64,000 bases of DNA. Origin: Mangrovimonas xylaniphaga (GTDB lineage Bacteria; Bacteroidota; Bacteroidia; Flavobacteriales; Flavobacteriaceae). The notes under the pieces were generated by a model, which saw only the letters and a program-made list of their open reading frames with translations, ran no database searches and was not told the DNA's origin. Positions 8,010-17,782 of the stretch are shown piece after piece; the stretch's first letter is position 1, and the number at the start of each line of letters is the position of its first letter. The stretch lies in the NCBI RefSeq assembly GCF_001280435.1, contig NZ_LBIP01000013.1, positions 992,001-1,056,000 of the forward strand. The letters run 5' to 3'. Both the position numbers and the translations under genes were made by a program.

Positions 8010-10907
8010 ATGAAACACACATTACTCTCATTACTGTTTTTTTCATTGTATGTCTTCTCATATGGGCAAACACAAAGCGACGTAAGCTTTGACATTAGTC
8101 CATCGCCATTTGAGGAAACCGATGAAATTACGATAACTGTCTCCAATTTGGATGCCGACATATGGGGCAGTACCGATGGAGCAGACTTATACCTTTGGAC
8201 CTGGTATTTCGACACCAATGGCAATCAAGCAGGAGATTCCCCTACCAATGGCGATTGGGGCAACTCCAACGAAGCTCAAAAATTCACCAACAATGGTAAT
8301 GGCACCTACTCCTTCACTATGACACCAACCGAACTGTATCAAGATACCGGCATTGGTCAAATAGGAATGTTGGTTAAAAGCGACGATGGTAGCCAACAAT
8401 CTCAAGATGAATTATACTATGTAGGCGCTGTAACGGTAGTTTTTAACAGTCCAAATTACGATCCTGTGATTGTGGAATCTGGAGGCAACCTATCCATTAG
8501 TGCCTATATGCAATCAGCTGGAACTACCCAAGTAGGCGCATTTGAAGTCCTTTATAACAATGTCTCTGTAGCTACAGGGCAAGGATTTCCAACCTATAGC
8601 ACGACTTTGACCAATGTAACAGAATCTGGAACGGTAACAGTTATTGGAACACCTTCAGGCTCCACAGAATCCGGAGAATCCTCCTTTGAAATCATTATCG
8701 CCAGCTCGGTAGTGGAAGCGCTTCCAGAAGGCATGGAAAACGGCATCAATTACGATTCCGAAGATGCCACCAAAGCAACTTTAGTTTTAGATGCTCCAAA
8801 CAAAGATTTTGTATATGTTGCAGGAAGCTTTAACGATTGGAATCCCTATTCAAGCACCTATTTAATGAAGAAGGACGCATCCTCTTCCAAATTTTGGATA
8901 GAACTGAACGGTCTAACTTCTGGTGAGACTTATACCTATCAATACTGGACCTACACCAATTCGCCGGCAACCAATTCGCCAAGTGAAGTAAAAACAGCCG
9001 ATCCATTTTCAACCTTGGTATTATCACCTTGGGATGATCCGTATATTCCAGAAGACACCTACCCTAACCTTCCTGACTACCCTGCTGGGCAAAGTTATGA
9101 AGTAACGGTATTGCAAACGGCCCAACCAGTATACGATTGGCAGGTGACCAACTTCACAAAACCTAAAAAAGAAGACTTGGTAATTTATGAAGTCTTGATT
9201 CGTGATTTTGACAGCGACAGGAACTTTCAAGACATTATTGACAAGATTGACTATTTCAAGGATTTAAATGTAAATGCTATCCAGCTGATGCCTGTGATGG
9301 AATTTGAAGGCAACGAAAGCTGGGGCTATAATACATCTTTCCATATGGCCTTGGATAAGTTTTATGGAACCGAAGCTAAATTGAAAGAACTTATCGATAT
9401 CTGCCACCAAAATGGCATTGCTGTAATCTTGGACATCGCATTAAACCATGCCTTTGGAAGAAACCCAATGGTGCGTATGTGGTCAGACAATTCAGGAAAT
9501 ATCAACGCCGACAACCCTTATTTCAACCAAACACCTGCACATTCGTATAATGTGGGATCCGATTTTAACCATCAAGAGGAACGCACTCAGTATTACTCAG
9601 AACGTGTTGTAGAACATTGGATTGAAGAATTTAAAATTGACGGTATTAGATGGGACCTTACCAAAGGATTCACTCAAAATTGCGCCAACAACGAAGGCTG
9701 TACTAATGATTATAATGCCGATCGTGTTGCCATACTTAAAGAGTATGCCGACTTCAGTTGGGATTTGGACGCCAATCACTTTGTCATCTTTGAACATTTG
9801 GGAACCGATTGGGATGCCAACAATGATGGTCAGACCTCATTGGATGAAGAAATAGAATGGGCCAACTACCGCATCGGTGAAGGAAAGGGGATCATGTTGT
9901 GGGGGAACTTGAATCACCAATACAACGAATTGACCATGGGCTACACTGCCAACATTACCTCTATGGGACATACTTCCAGAGGCTTTGACCAACCTAGATT
10001 GGTAGGCTATGCCGAAAGCCACGATGAAGAGCGTTTGATGTTTAAAAACATTCAATATGGAAACTCCAATGGCAGTTATGATGTTACTGAACTTAACACA
10101 GCCCTAGAGCGTATGTCCGCACTTGGCGCCGTAAGTTTAACCATTCCTGGACCTAAAATGATTTGGCATTTTGGAGAATTGGGCATGGAAAACTCAATCT
10201 ATACATGTAATGATGGTACTGTAAATTTACCGGATAATGACAGTGATGGCACCGGGGATTGCAAACTGGACACCAAACCTCAGCCACAATGGACCAACAA
10301 TTGGCTTGGCGATGCTAACCGAAGCCAAATTTATGAGGACTGGGCACGTATCAATGCTTTGAAAATTCAAGAAGATGTTTTTGAAGGCAACTACACCATT
10401 GAGTCCGGAAACTTGACTCCTAAAATTTACATTTGGGATGATACACTTCCATCAACTGAACTGAAGAACGTGGTCATCTTAGCCAATTTTGATGTGGTGG
10501 CACAAAACATGGTGCCTAACTTCCCATATACAGGAACTTGGTATGATTTAATGGATAATACAGGTAGCACAACCATGGAAGTAAGCACTACAACAGCCAC
10601 GATTAATATGGCGCCTGGAACCTTTAAAATCTATGGAAACTTGGCCGCAACCTTGAGTATTGAAGATCATGTTTTATCTCAAGGAATTAAGGTATACCCT
10701 AACCCAACCAACAACAGTTTCCAAATTAATAAAGCCACAACCCAAGTTGCGATTTATGATATCACAGGAAAATTGGTAAAATCATTTTCGGGCGACTTCC
10801 AAGAAGGCCATGGATTTGATATTTCAAACCTGATGCCAAGTATTTATATGGTAAAACTAAAAAATGAAGAAGGGCAAACAGCTACTTCTAAGTTGATAAA
10901 ACTATAA
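8010..10907 (+). CDS. GH13-family alpha-amylase-type enzyme with T9SS sorting tail
   Basis: This 965-residue secreted enzyme should hydrolyse alpha-1,4-glucans. A signal peptide (about 1-19, ending SYGQ) is followed by beta-sandwich domains, including a CBM48-like segment at about 268-290 (VAGSFNDWNP). The GH13 barrel is at about residues 390-760. Its conserved regions are visible: VILDIALNHAFG, GIRWDLTKG with nucleophile D549, IFEHLG with acid/base E595, and AESHDEER with D672. The C-terminal 85 residues (from KVYPNPTNNSFQI) match a type A T9SS sorting domain. The enzyme is therefore exported by T9SS rather than anchored as a SusG-type lipoprotein; no lipobox is present. It ends the locus and is followed by a terminator. 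Confidence 0.93.
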   Translation: MKHTLLSLLFFSLYVFSYGQTQSDVSFDISPSPFEETDEITITVSNLDADIWGSTDGADLYLWTWYFDTNGNQAGDSPTNGDWGNSNEAQKFTNNGNGTYSFTMTPTELYQDTGIGQIGMLVKSDDGSQQSQDELYYVGAVTVVFNSPNYDPVIVESGGNLSISAYMQSAGTTQVGAFEVLYNNVSVATGQGFPTYSTTLTNVTESGTVTVIGTPSGSTESGESSFEIIIASSVVEALPEGMENGINYDSEDATKATLVLDAPNKDFVYVAGSFNDWNPYSSTYLMKKDASSSKFWIELNGLTSGETYTYQYWTYTNSPATNSPSEVKTADPFSTLVLSPWDDPYIPEDTYPNLPDYPAGQSYEVTVLQTAQPVYDWQVTNFTKPKKEDLVIYEVLIRDFDSDRNFQDIIDKIDYFKDLNVNAIQLMPVMEFEGNESWGYNTSFHMALDKFYGTEAKLKELIDICHQNGIAVILDIALNHAFGRNPMVRMWSDNSGNINADNPYFNQTPAHSYNVGSDFNHQEERTQYYSERVVEHWIEEFKIDGIRWDLTKGFTQNCANNEGCTNDYNADRVAILKEYADFSWDLDANHFVIFEHLGTDWDANNDGQTSLDEEIEWANYRIGEGKGIMLWGNLNHQYNELTMGYTANITSMGHTSRGFDQPRLVGYAESHDEERLMFKNIQYGNSNGSYDVTELNTALERMSALGAVSLTIPGPKMIWHFGELGMENSIYTCNDGTVNLPDNDSDGTGDCKLDTKPQPQWTNNWLGDANRSQIYEDWARINALKIQEDVFEGNYTIESGNLTPKIYIWDDTLPSTELKNVVILANFDVVAQNMVPNFPYTGTWYDLMDNTGSTTMEVSTTTATINMAPGTFKIYGNLAATLSIEDHVLSQGIKVYPNPTNNSFQINKATTQVAIYDITGKLVKSFSGDFQEGHGFDISNLMPSIYMVKLKNEEGQTATSKLIKL

Positions 10908-10941
10908 TTTTATTTGAGTTTTTTGTTTTTAAGTTTGAGTG

Positions 10942-10970
10942 AAAGCTTCTCCTTGCGGGAAGCTTTTTCT
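10942..10970 (+). terminator. Rho-independent terminator after the GH13 gene
   Basis: Arms AAAGCTTC (10942-10949) and GAAGCTTT (10959-10966) form an 8-bp stem with a 9-nt loop, followed by a T-rich tail. It sits between two convergent genes and overlaps the stop region of the minus-strand gene at its right edge. Confidence 0.75.
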
Positions 10971-13560
10971 ATTCTAAACGCACACTTACCATTCCAATAC
11001 CATGGGGCTCCTGCAATTGGTTTTCTAGGATTCCAGGACCAATAGAAAACTGAAGGCTCTCTACGTTGTTGATATCGAATTCAGTAGTGATTTTATGCTC
11101 CAAATAGTACGGCAAAAAGCTAGGATACGACCTTGGAAGCGTAACCGTTTTTACTGGTTTTAACTCTGAAAGCGACAAAGTATAGTCTCCCATTTCGGGC
11201 TCCAAAGTCAACATACCTCCATAACTAGAGCCATCTTCCATTACAAAGGCAATTTGCAAAGGCAACGGTTTATCTGTCAACGATCGCCCTTTAAAAACCA
11301 AAGTGGCTTTATCCTTCAAACCGGATTGTCTCCCATCAATTTTATCGCTGATAAAGTGTTTAAAACTGTAATCGTAAATAGGTGTTGCATTCCTGTTTTC
11401 AGAATCTTCAACAAACAATTGCTCCAAGTTCATTTGGCATTCCGATTGCCCATATTCTTCTGCTGGCACCAATTTAAAACCCTCGCGCCAAGGGCGAACC
11501 AAATCATTGGTATCCTCTTCCGCATCAAACAAATAAATAGGATTGCTTTCAGGCACTACTTTAACCACATAATCTTCGGTATCATAAAAATCCCAATCCG
11601 AAAATTTGCCTTCCATGTCGGCGGGATAGGACCTAAAAGTATCATCACTTTTCACCACAATATTGTAATGGACAAAACCTGTCTGCAGATATTCTGAAGG
11701 TAAGGTGGCTGAATAAATATACCCTTGAGTGTTTTTAAAATCTACCTGAAAACGCCCTTTTGAAGAATATCCTTGCAGTTGAATGCTTTCTGGCTTGTTT
11801 GGTGCTACATACTGCACTTGCAATGGCAATGGGGTATTTTCAGTCACTTCTCCTAATGATTCATGTATCAACCAAGGTTTATCAACCGTGGTTTTTGGGG
11901 CGTAAAAATCGTTGAGTTTATTGGTTTTAAAAGCATCATTAGCTGACCAAGTTTTTTTGCCTCCTTTTTTACTGAGGATATAAGTTCCCGGTTGAATTGA
12001 AAATACTTTACCGCTTACCTGAGACTGAAAACCATTCCCTTCATTAATAGCTTCAATCGAAAATCCTTCTCCTAAATCCTTTAAATCAATAGACATTGTA
12101 TGGGTTTCCCATTTGATAATTGCCACAGTCTTCTTCGGACTGTTTTTCCCAAAAGGATTATCGACCCAAATAGCATCCGATTGTACTTCCAAACGCCAAA
12201 CACCTTTGGAAATCTTATCCAAAAAATAAGCCCCCTGCCCATCATAAGCCACTACAGGTGAACTGCCATAACCGGCAATCTCCTCTAGCTTTTTTAAATT
12301 CTTAGGGTTTGATGATGTTGTATTCGTGTAAAAAAACTTCCCTTCGGAATTATACTCGGCCAAATCTGTTTTGTAATCTAACTTGAAATTGCCAAACGAG
12401 GTATTTTCTGGGTACTTTCCAAATTCGGCGTACAAAGGAATTTCATGAAACACTTCCGAGCAAATCTTTAAGGCCAAAGCCTTGGAAGGTGTATAATTCA
12501 AATTCATATAATGCGTATTATATTCGGTATTGGCATAAGCCAAATACGTCGGGTCGTACGCAAAATGGGTCCCTATTTGCATTCCGGCACTTCTAAAACT
12601 TCGTGCCATAGCAGGATATACATAGGACTTCCCAACATCCGCCGCATCGAATTCATAGACCAATTTAGCGCCGTGATGTTTTTTAATTACCTCATCAAAT
12701 GGCATGTCATAATCATTCACATTAGGCAGTACATTCCCAGAAAGTTCCTTACCATAACCAAGCCCCGTAGGATACCACTGAAAGGTACCCCCCTGTGCTC
12801 CTCCTTCAAAATAGGCATCCATAAAATGTACGGCATGGCTCATATTATAGAAAATAGGTTTTTGCGTTCCTGTTTTCCGCATCGCTTCTACCATGCCCTT
12901 CACAAAGGCTGTCACCTCTGCAGCCGTACCTTGATGGTGCGGTTCATTACTCACTTCAAAAGCAATGATATTAGGCTCATCCTTATAAGCTACTCCCGTA
13001 TAAGGATTCACATGATTTAAAAACTGAAAGAGGTAATTTTGCTGTGCTTTTATGGCTTCTGGATTGGTCAAGCAATCTGCTTTTCCGTATCTATGCGAAA
13101 ACCCAGGAGTATCTCCATCAGGTTCTGGCCAACCATCTCCCCAAAACGCTATAGGCGTAATGACATAGTTAATGTTGTGAGACTTTAGTTGGTTCAACAA
13201 ATAATCAAAAGTCTCTAAATATTCATTCTCCAAAAGATTCCCTTCAACATCGCTTATTTGTGTGTCCCAAACATGAATTCGGTACAAATCGAAACCTAAG
13301 CGGGTAAAATGGTAAATGTCACTATCGATGGCCTTTTTGGGATCAATTCCCATACGTTTGGCCGAACGATAAGCATGAGCAAAAGGCACTGTATAATTAA
13401 CACCAAAACCAAACACTTCTTCCTTGGTGGATTCCCATCGCATCACCCCATTGCCATCAATAACCACATTGCTTTTTTGGGAGGTTTCCTGTGCCAAAGA
13501 CCACTGAAACATACCCAAACACAATGCCATTACCAATGGAATAATTCCATTTACTTTCAT
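10969..13560 (-). CDS. Secreted clan GH-A glycoside hydrolase, probable beta-galactosidase (GH147-like?)
   Basis: The 863-residue protein has a signal peptide (about 1-23, ending SLAQ) and a TIM-barrel hydrolase of the 4/7 clan. Strand 4 carries FEVSNEPHH with likely acid/base E206, and a likely nucleophile is E303 in LVYEFDAADV. Residues from about 480 onwards are beta-rich accessory domains without a recognised family. It is the last gene of gntR-galM-galK-galT and lies 16 bp after galT, so its product should release galactose. By memory of galactan loci in Bacteroides, GH147 is the closest idea, but I cannot confirm the family; GH5 or GH35/42-like are alternatives. There is no lipobox and no T9SS tail, so it is probably periplasmic. 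Confidence 0.75.
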   Translation of the reverse strand: MKVNGIIPLVMALCLGMFQWSLAQETSQKSNVVIDGNGVMRWESTKEEVFGFGVNYTVPFAHAYRSAKRMGIDPKKAIDSDIYHFTRLGFDLYRIHVWDTQISDVEGNLLENEYLETFDYLLNQLKSHNINYVITPIAFWGDGWPEPDGDTPGFSHRYGKADCLTNPEAIKAQQNYLFQFLNHVNPYTGVAYKDEPNIIAFEVSNEPHHQGTAAEVTAFVKGMVEAMRKTGTQKPIFYNMSHAVHFMDAYFEGGAQGGTFQWYPTGLGYGKELSGNVLPNVNDYDMPFDEVIKKHHGAKLVYEFDAADVGKSYVYPAMARSFRSAGMQIGTHFAYDPTYLAYANTEYNTHYMNLNYTPSKALALKICSEVFHEIPLYAEFGKYPENTSFGNFKLDYKTDLAEYNSEGKFFYTNTTSSNPKNLKKLEEIAGYGSSPVVAYDGQGAYFLDKISKGVWRLEVQSDAIWVDNPFGKNSPKKTVAIIKWETHTMSIDLKDLGEGFSIEAINEGNGFQSQVSGKVFSIQPGTYILSKKGGKKTWSANDAFKTNKLNDFYAPKTTVDKPWLIHESLGEVTENTPLPLQVQYVAPNKPESIQLQGYSSKGRFQVDFKNTQGYIYSATLPSEYLQTGFVHYNIVVKSDDTFRSYPADMEGKFSDWDFYDTEDYVVKVVPESNPIYLFDAEEDTNDLVRPWREGFKLVPAEEYGQSECQMNLEQLFVEDSENRNATPIYDYSFKHFISDKIDGRQSGLKDKATLVFKGRSLTDKPLPLQIAFVMEDGSSYGGMLTLEPEMGDYTLSLSELKPVKTVTLPRSYPSFLPYYLEHKITTEFDINNVESLQFSIGPGILENQLQEPHGIGMVSVRLE

Positions 13561-13576
13561 ATTACCAGTTTTAAAA

Positions 13577-14605
13577 TTAGAGTCCTTCTGACAGGCCTCT
13601 CAATGTTTTAGCAGCACTTTCAGCTGTAATATCACGCTGTGGACTTGCAAACATTTCATAACCCACCATGAATTTCTTCACGGTTGCACTGCGCAACAAC
13701 GGCGGATAAAAACTCATGTGCCAATGCCAATGCTCATTAGCTTCGCCATTGGTAGGCGCTTGGTGGATACCACTAGAATATGGGAAAGAGCAGTTGAACA
13801 ACTTATCATAAACTTTGGTCAATACCGAAATGGCTTCGGCAAACAACAAGGTTTCTTCCTGAGCCATGTCACCAATACTCTTTTGAGGTGTTTTAGGCAC
13901 AATCATTGCTTCATAAGGCCACACTGCCCAAAACGGAATCAATACAACGAAAGCTTTGTTTTCAAAAATGATACGCTCTTTAATTTCCAATTCTTGCTTT
14001 AAGTAATCTGAAAGCAAGGTCCTGTTATGCGCTTTGAAATATTCCAATTGGCGAACGTCCTTTTTCACCACTTCATTTGGCAAAGAAGACTGGCTCCAAA
14101 TCTGTCCATGTGGATGTGGATTGCTACAACCCATAATGGCTCCTTTGTTCTCAAAAATCTGCACGTAGTTGATATTCGGTTCACTTCCTAAAGAGGCATA
14201 TTCTGCTTGCCAAGTATGCACTACCTTTTCAATTCCTTCAACACTCATTTGCGCCAAACTTTTGGAGTGATCTGGACTGAAACAAATCACCTTACAAATA
14301 CCCTGCTCACTTTGCGCCTGTAACAAACCTTCATTCACAGTGAATTCCTTAGAATCACTTTGCAAAGCAGAAAAATCGTTAGTAAAGACAAAAACGTCAT
14401 TGTAAGACGGATTCACTTCACCATTGGCTCTTACATTTCCGGCACACAAATAGCAACTTTCGTCATAGCTTGGACGCACATCTGGAGTCGTTTCTTCCTG
14501 TTGCCCCTGCCAAGGTCTTTTAGCACGATGCGGAGATACCAAAACCCATTCCCCTGTTAGGATATTTAATCGTTTATGTGAATAATCATGTATATCTGAG
14601 TTCAT
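13577..14605 (-). CDS. galT: Galactose-1-phosphate uridylyltransferase
   Basis: GalT transfers UMP between UDP-glucose and galactose-1-phosphate in the Leloir pathway. The 342-residue length is normal. The active-site motif NPHPHGQIW contains the nucleophilic H166, and a zinc-type CYLCAGN motif lies near residue 50. The C-terminal EHWHWHMSFYPPLLR block is also characteristic. It lies between galK (12 bp upstream) and the clan GH-A hydrolase (16 bp downstream) in one operon. No galE is present in the window, so UDP-galactose epimerisation must be encoded elsewhere. Confidence 0.96.
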   Translation of the reverse strand: MNSDIHDYSHKRLNILTGEWVLVSPHRAKRPWQGQQEETTPDVRPSYDESCYLCAGNVRANGEVNPSYNDVFVFTNDFSALQSDSKEFTVNEGLLQAQSEQGICKVICFSPDHSKSLAQMSVEGIEKVVHTWQAEYASLGSEPNINYVQIFENKGAIMGCSNPHPHGQIWSQSSLPNEVVKKDVRQLEYFKAHNRTLLSDYLKQELEIKERIIFENKAFVVLIPFWAVWPYEAMIVPKTPQKSIGDMAQEETLLFAEAISVLTKVYDKLFNCSFPYSSGIHQAPTNGEANEHWHWHMSFYPPLLRSATVKKFMVGYEMFASPQRDITAESAAKTLRGLSEGL

Positions 14606-14617
14606 CTTATTTTGATT

Positions 14618-15766
14618 TTAGTTTATTAAATGTGTTCCTTGAGACAGTTTTACAAAGTGTACACTGCAGTCAATCCCAAAGGTATTTTTATAGTTTTCGG
14701 TAACCGTTTTGGCGTAGTCTTCCAAAGCATCCTTTTTTACAATATTGATGGTACAGCCTCCAAAACCGCCTCCCATCATTCTAGCACCGGCCACACTTGG
14801 ATGCGCTTTTGCCTGTTCTACCAAAAAGTCCAATTCGTCACAACTAATTTTGAATTGGTGCTGCATACCTTGGTGGGCTTCCAAAAGAAAGGCTCCCAAC
14901 TGCTCCACATCGTTTTCTTCGATGGCTTTGGCAAATTTCATCACCCTGTCATTCTCTTGAACCACATACAATGCCTTTTGATAATCGGCTTCGGAAAGTT
15001 GCGATTTCACTTTCAACAAATCTTCTTCGGTAGCATCACGTAAAAAAGGAACTTCAAGTAGTTGCGCTACATGTTCGCACACTTGGCGTCTATCGTTATA
15101 CTCATTTTCCACCAAATTGTGGCTCACGTTGGAATTGATAAGCATCAATTCATAATCCTTAAAATCTATAGGATAGGATGTTGCGGTTTGTGTTCTACAA
15201 TCCAACAACAAGGCTTGATTTTCTTCTCCAAACATACTGGCAAACTGATCCATAATTCCACAGCGTACGCCTACATAGTTATGCTCTGCCTTTTGGGATA
15301 CCAAAATCATTTCGTGCTTTGTAAGCCCCAGACCAAACAATTCATTCAATCCAAAAGCGATGCTGTTTTCCAAGGCTGCGGAAGAGGACAAACCTGCCCC
15401 ATTAGGAACATCTCCCCCAAAAACAACATTGAAAGGAGGTACTTCGATGCCTTTCTTTTGCAACTCGCCAACAACACCCAAAATGTAATTTCTCCAGTTC
15501 CCTTTTGGAATAGCCTCAACCTCATCCAATGTAAACTCAAACTGCTCCTTTAAATCATAAGCTACTGCCGAGCAAGTTTCCGAATCACTTTTTCCAATGG
15601 CCGTGATAATGCCCTTATCAATGGCTGCCGGAAAAACAAATCCTTCATTATAGTCGGTGTGTTCTCCAATTAAATTTATCCTTCCCGGAGAACTTACCAT
15701 TAAATAATTGTCTCCAAACTTTTCTTTAAAAGTATCCTGTATTGCCGTAATCAATTCTGTATTCAT
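14618..15766 (-). CDS. galK: Galactokinase
   Basis: GalK phosphorylates alpha-D-galactose at C1 using ATP. The 382-residue protein has all three GHMP-kinase motifs: the galactose-binding GRINLIGEHTDYNEG (about residues 28-42), the ATP loop GAGLSSSAALE (about 125-135) and the C-terminal MMGGGFGGCTI (about 335-345). Its start codon directly abuts the stop of galM, with no gap, so translational coupling is likely. It feeds galT, the next gene. Confidence 0.97.
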   Translation of the reverse strand: MNTELITAIQDTFKEKFGDNYLMVSSPGRINLIGEHTDYNEGFVFPAAIDKGIITAIGKSDSETCSAVAYDLKEQFEFTLDEVEAIPKGNWRNYILGVVGELQKKGIEVPPFNVVFGGDVPNGAGLSSSAALENSIAFGLNELFGLGLTKHEMILVSQKAEHNYVGVRCGIMDQFASMFGEENQALLLDCRTQTATSYPIDFKDYELMLINSNVSHNLVENEYNDRRQVCEHVAQLLEVPFLRDATEEDLLKVKSQLSEADYQKALYVVQENDRVMKFAKAIEENDVEQLGAFLLEAHQGMQHQFKISCDELDFLVEQAKAHPSVAGARMMGGGFGGCTINIVKKDALEDYAKTVTENYKNTFGIDCSVHFVKLSQGTHLIN

Positions 15767-16648
15767 CTATCCAATCTTTTGTATAGTCCAACTTAAATTA
15801 TATCGTTTTTGAGGTTGCAAAGTCTGTAAGCCCATCCCACTGTTAAAGCTATTGGCAGGCCCTGTTTGCGGTTCTATGGCCATGGCTTTTCTTCCGGGAG
15901 GCGTATATACCTGCAAATAATTTTCTTTTGAAGTGGTTGCAATTGCAATATGATAATCCGGTGTTTTAAAGCCAACGGTGGTATCTCCTAAAAGAAAGCA
16001 ATCGTCAAACTGCTGCTCACCTATTTGTAATTCTGAAGGGAATTGTAATGCTTCCTTTTCCACAGGAATCATCAACGCATCCACTTTTAGCTTTCCCTTG
16101 CAATCCATTAAAAGGTGACTTTCCCCAAGATTACTGGATTCAAAGTAAGGATGCCATCCTAGAGTGAACGGAAAGGCCTGAGCCCCTATATTTTCAACAT
16201 CAACAATCAATGTCAATTCGGAATTGCTTACTGCATATGTAAGCTCCACAGCATACAAAAACGGAAATCCTTCTTGTGGTTCAGTTTGCTCATACCTTAA
16301 AGTTGCCATAGCTTTTTCACTAGTAACTTCCTGATTTACTATATCAAATTCTTTATCATAAATCAAGCCATGGATGGCATTATTAGGATCTACCGCTCCC
16401 TTTTTCAATTGGTACGTTTCTCCTTCAAAAGTGTATTGCCCTTTGGCAATTCTATTAGCGAAAGGAAACAAAACGGACGATGCAAACGGCAAAGCGCCTT
16501 CGTTGGAAATAATCTTTGCGCCTTCCAATTCCAGCACATCCAAAGTTCCTCCCGTCCTTAAATTTATCAATGCCAACAAGGCTTTATCAGTATTTCTGAT
16601 TTCCAAAACGCTAGCCCCATTCTCCTTTATATGGTTTATTACAAACAT
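15767..16648 (-). CDS. galM: Aldose 1-epimerase (galactose mutarotase)
   Basis: The enzyme interconverts beta- and alpha-galactose so that galactokinase receives the alpha anomer released from beta-galactan. The 293-residue length is a little shorter than classical GalM. The galactose-mutarotase-like fold shows in HGLIYDKEFD and GWHPYFESS (conserved histidines) and in AIEPQTGPANSFN (likely catalytic Glu). No signal peptide is seen, so it is cytoplasmic. It lies 11 bp after the GntR regulator gene and abuts galK. Confidence 0.9.
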   Translation of the reverse strand: MFVINHIKENGASVLEIRNTDKALLALINLRTGGTLDVLELEGAKIISNEGALPFASSVLFPFANRIAKGQYTFEGETYQLKKGAVDPNNAIHGLIYDKEFDIVNQEVTSEKAMATLRYEQTEPQEGFPFLYAVELTYAVSNSELTLIVDVENIGAQAFPFTLGWHPYFESSNLGESHLLMDCKGKLKVDALMIPVEKEALQFPSELQIGEQQFDDCFLLGDTTVGFKTPDYHIAIATTSKENYLQVYTPPGRKAMAIEPQTGPANSFNSGMGLQTLQPQKRYNLSWTIQKIG

Positions 16649-16659
16649 CTTACTACCCT

Positions 16660-17658
16660 TTATAATGAATTTCTTATGATTAACCTTCTGGTGTTTTCTA
16701 TGTTCTCTTTTTCGTTTTTAACAATCATTTCCGCCAAACGTTTACCCATTTCCTTAAAATCGGTAGAAATGGTGGTGATACCGCCTTCCACAATTTCCTT
16801 AAGCAAGGTTTCATTATAGGAAATCACTCCAACATCTTTACCCACTTTCATTTGGAGTTCCTTGAGACTTTTAATAAGTACAATTAAATGTTGATCATCC
16901 AACACCAAATACACTTCTCCCCGTTCTATGATTTTCTTCTCAAAAGTTTGAATGACTTCACAGTCTATTTCAGCAATTTCGGCAAACTTCTGAAAGCCTT
17001 TCAACATGCCTTTCGGCTGTTTGGTTTCAGAATAAAGCAACGCCAACTTGTGATACTTTTGAAGCTGCTCTTTGATTTCCATCAAACTATCAAAAATGTC
17101 CTTTTCAAAATTCTGATGAATAGAAGGATAGCCATGTAATTCCTTCGGCAATTGATCCAAAATATAAACTTTGTCCTTTGGCAAAATATCAATTACATCC
17201 TCCGTTCCTTTCAAATTTGCAGGCATGATGACATAATAATGATAGCTGCCCAAACTATCTTGAATCAATTTTGAAAAGACCTCATAACTGAAATGGTGAA
17301 AGAAAATTTCCACCTGAATGCCTTCGTCAAGATTGTTCACAAAGGCATTGTACAAATCTTCCTTAAAAGCATTAAGCTCGTCAAACAGCAAAAACACTTT
17401 TTGGGACACGTTGATATTCTCACTCTTGATGTAATAGCCCTTCCCAGACACCGACTCTACAATACCTCTTCGCTTCAATTCATTGAAAGCCATCATCACC
17501 GTATCTCGAGAAAGATCAAACTTGTTTCGCACACTATTTATAGAGGGCAAACGGTCGCCTTTCTTCAAAAGACCAGCTGCCAAAGCATCTTCTACCGAAG
17601 ACACAATTTGCTTGTACTTAGGAATTCCTATATGATCTTTAACCGATATCAAACTCAT
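16660..17658 (-). CDS. GntR-type regulator with LacI-like sugar-binding domain (galactan/galactose operon)
   Basis: I place the start at the ATG 17658-17656 (MSLISVKDHIG); an upstream ATG at 17739 would add 27 residues of poor quality inside the promoter gap. The 332-residue protein has an N-terminal GntR winged helix (about residues 10-75, with LPSINSVRNKFDLSRDTV and GKGYYI). Its C-terminal domain (about 85-330) resembles a periplasmic-binding/LacI fold, a combination known for Bacteroidota sugar regulators such as AraR. It heads the minus-strand gal operon and is divergent from GH53-GH2. It therefore likely responds to galactose or a galacto-oligosaccharide; the ligand is not visible from sequence. 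Confidence 0.88.
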   Translation of the reverse strand: MSLISVKDHIGIPKYKQIVSSVEDALAAGLLKKGDRLPSINSVRNKFDLSRDTVMMAFNELKRRGIVESVSGKGYYIKSENINVSQKVFLLFDELNAFKEDLYNAFVNNLDEGIQVEIFFHHFSYEVFSKLIQDSLGSYHYYVIMPANLKGTEDVIDILPKDKVYILDQLPKELHGYPSIHQNFEKDIFDSLMEIKEQLQKYHKLALLYSETKQPKGMLKGFQKFAEIAEIDCEVIQTFEKKIIERGEVYLVLDDQHLIVLIKSLKELQMKVGKDVGVISYNETLLKEIVEGGITTISTDFKEMGKRLAEMIVKNEKENIENTRRLIIRNSL

Positions 17659-17677
17659 AGACCACAAAGATACAAAA

Positions 17678-17697
17678 ACTGGTAGGTACTGGTATGG
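17678..17697. promoter_or_regulatory. Candidate GntR-regulator operator: tandem 10-bp repeat
   Basis: ACTGGTAGGT (17678-17687) is followed at once by ACTGGTATGG (17688-17697), two copies of an ACTGGTA core one helical turn apart. It lies just upstream of the gntR start in the divergent gap shared with GH53. Its position fits autoregulation and control of both operons. The assignment is inferred. Confidence 0.45.
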
Positions 17698-17782
17698 TGT
17701 TTTAAGACAAATTTTGTAATTTAGCAGAAATTCAATCACTCAATTACCAATACTACAATCACTTATCTTTAAAATTACGACA

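Noticed and set aside
8010-10907. Reading the GH13 gene as a SusG lipoprotein
   Set aside because: There is no lipobox cysteine, and a T9SS sorting tail is present at the C-terminus.
12511-13020. A 169-codon open frame on the plus strand inside the clan GH-A gene
   Set aside because: It is antisense to a complete hydrolase gene with catalytic motifs, and its own translation shows no domain or signal.
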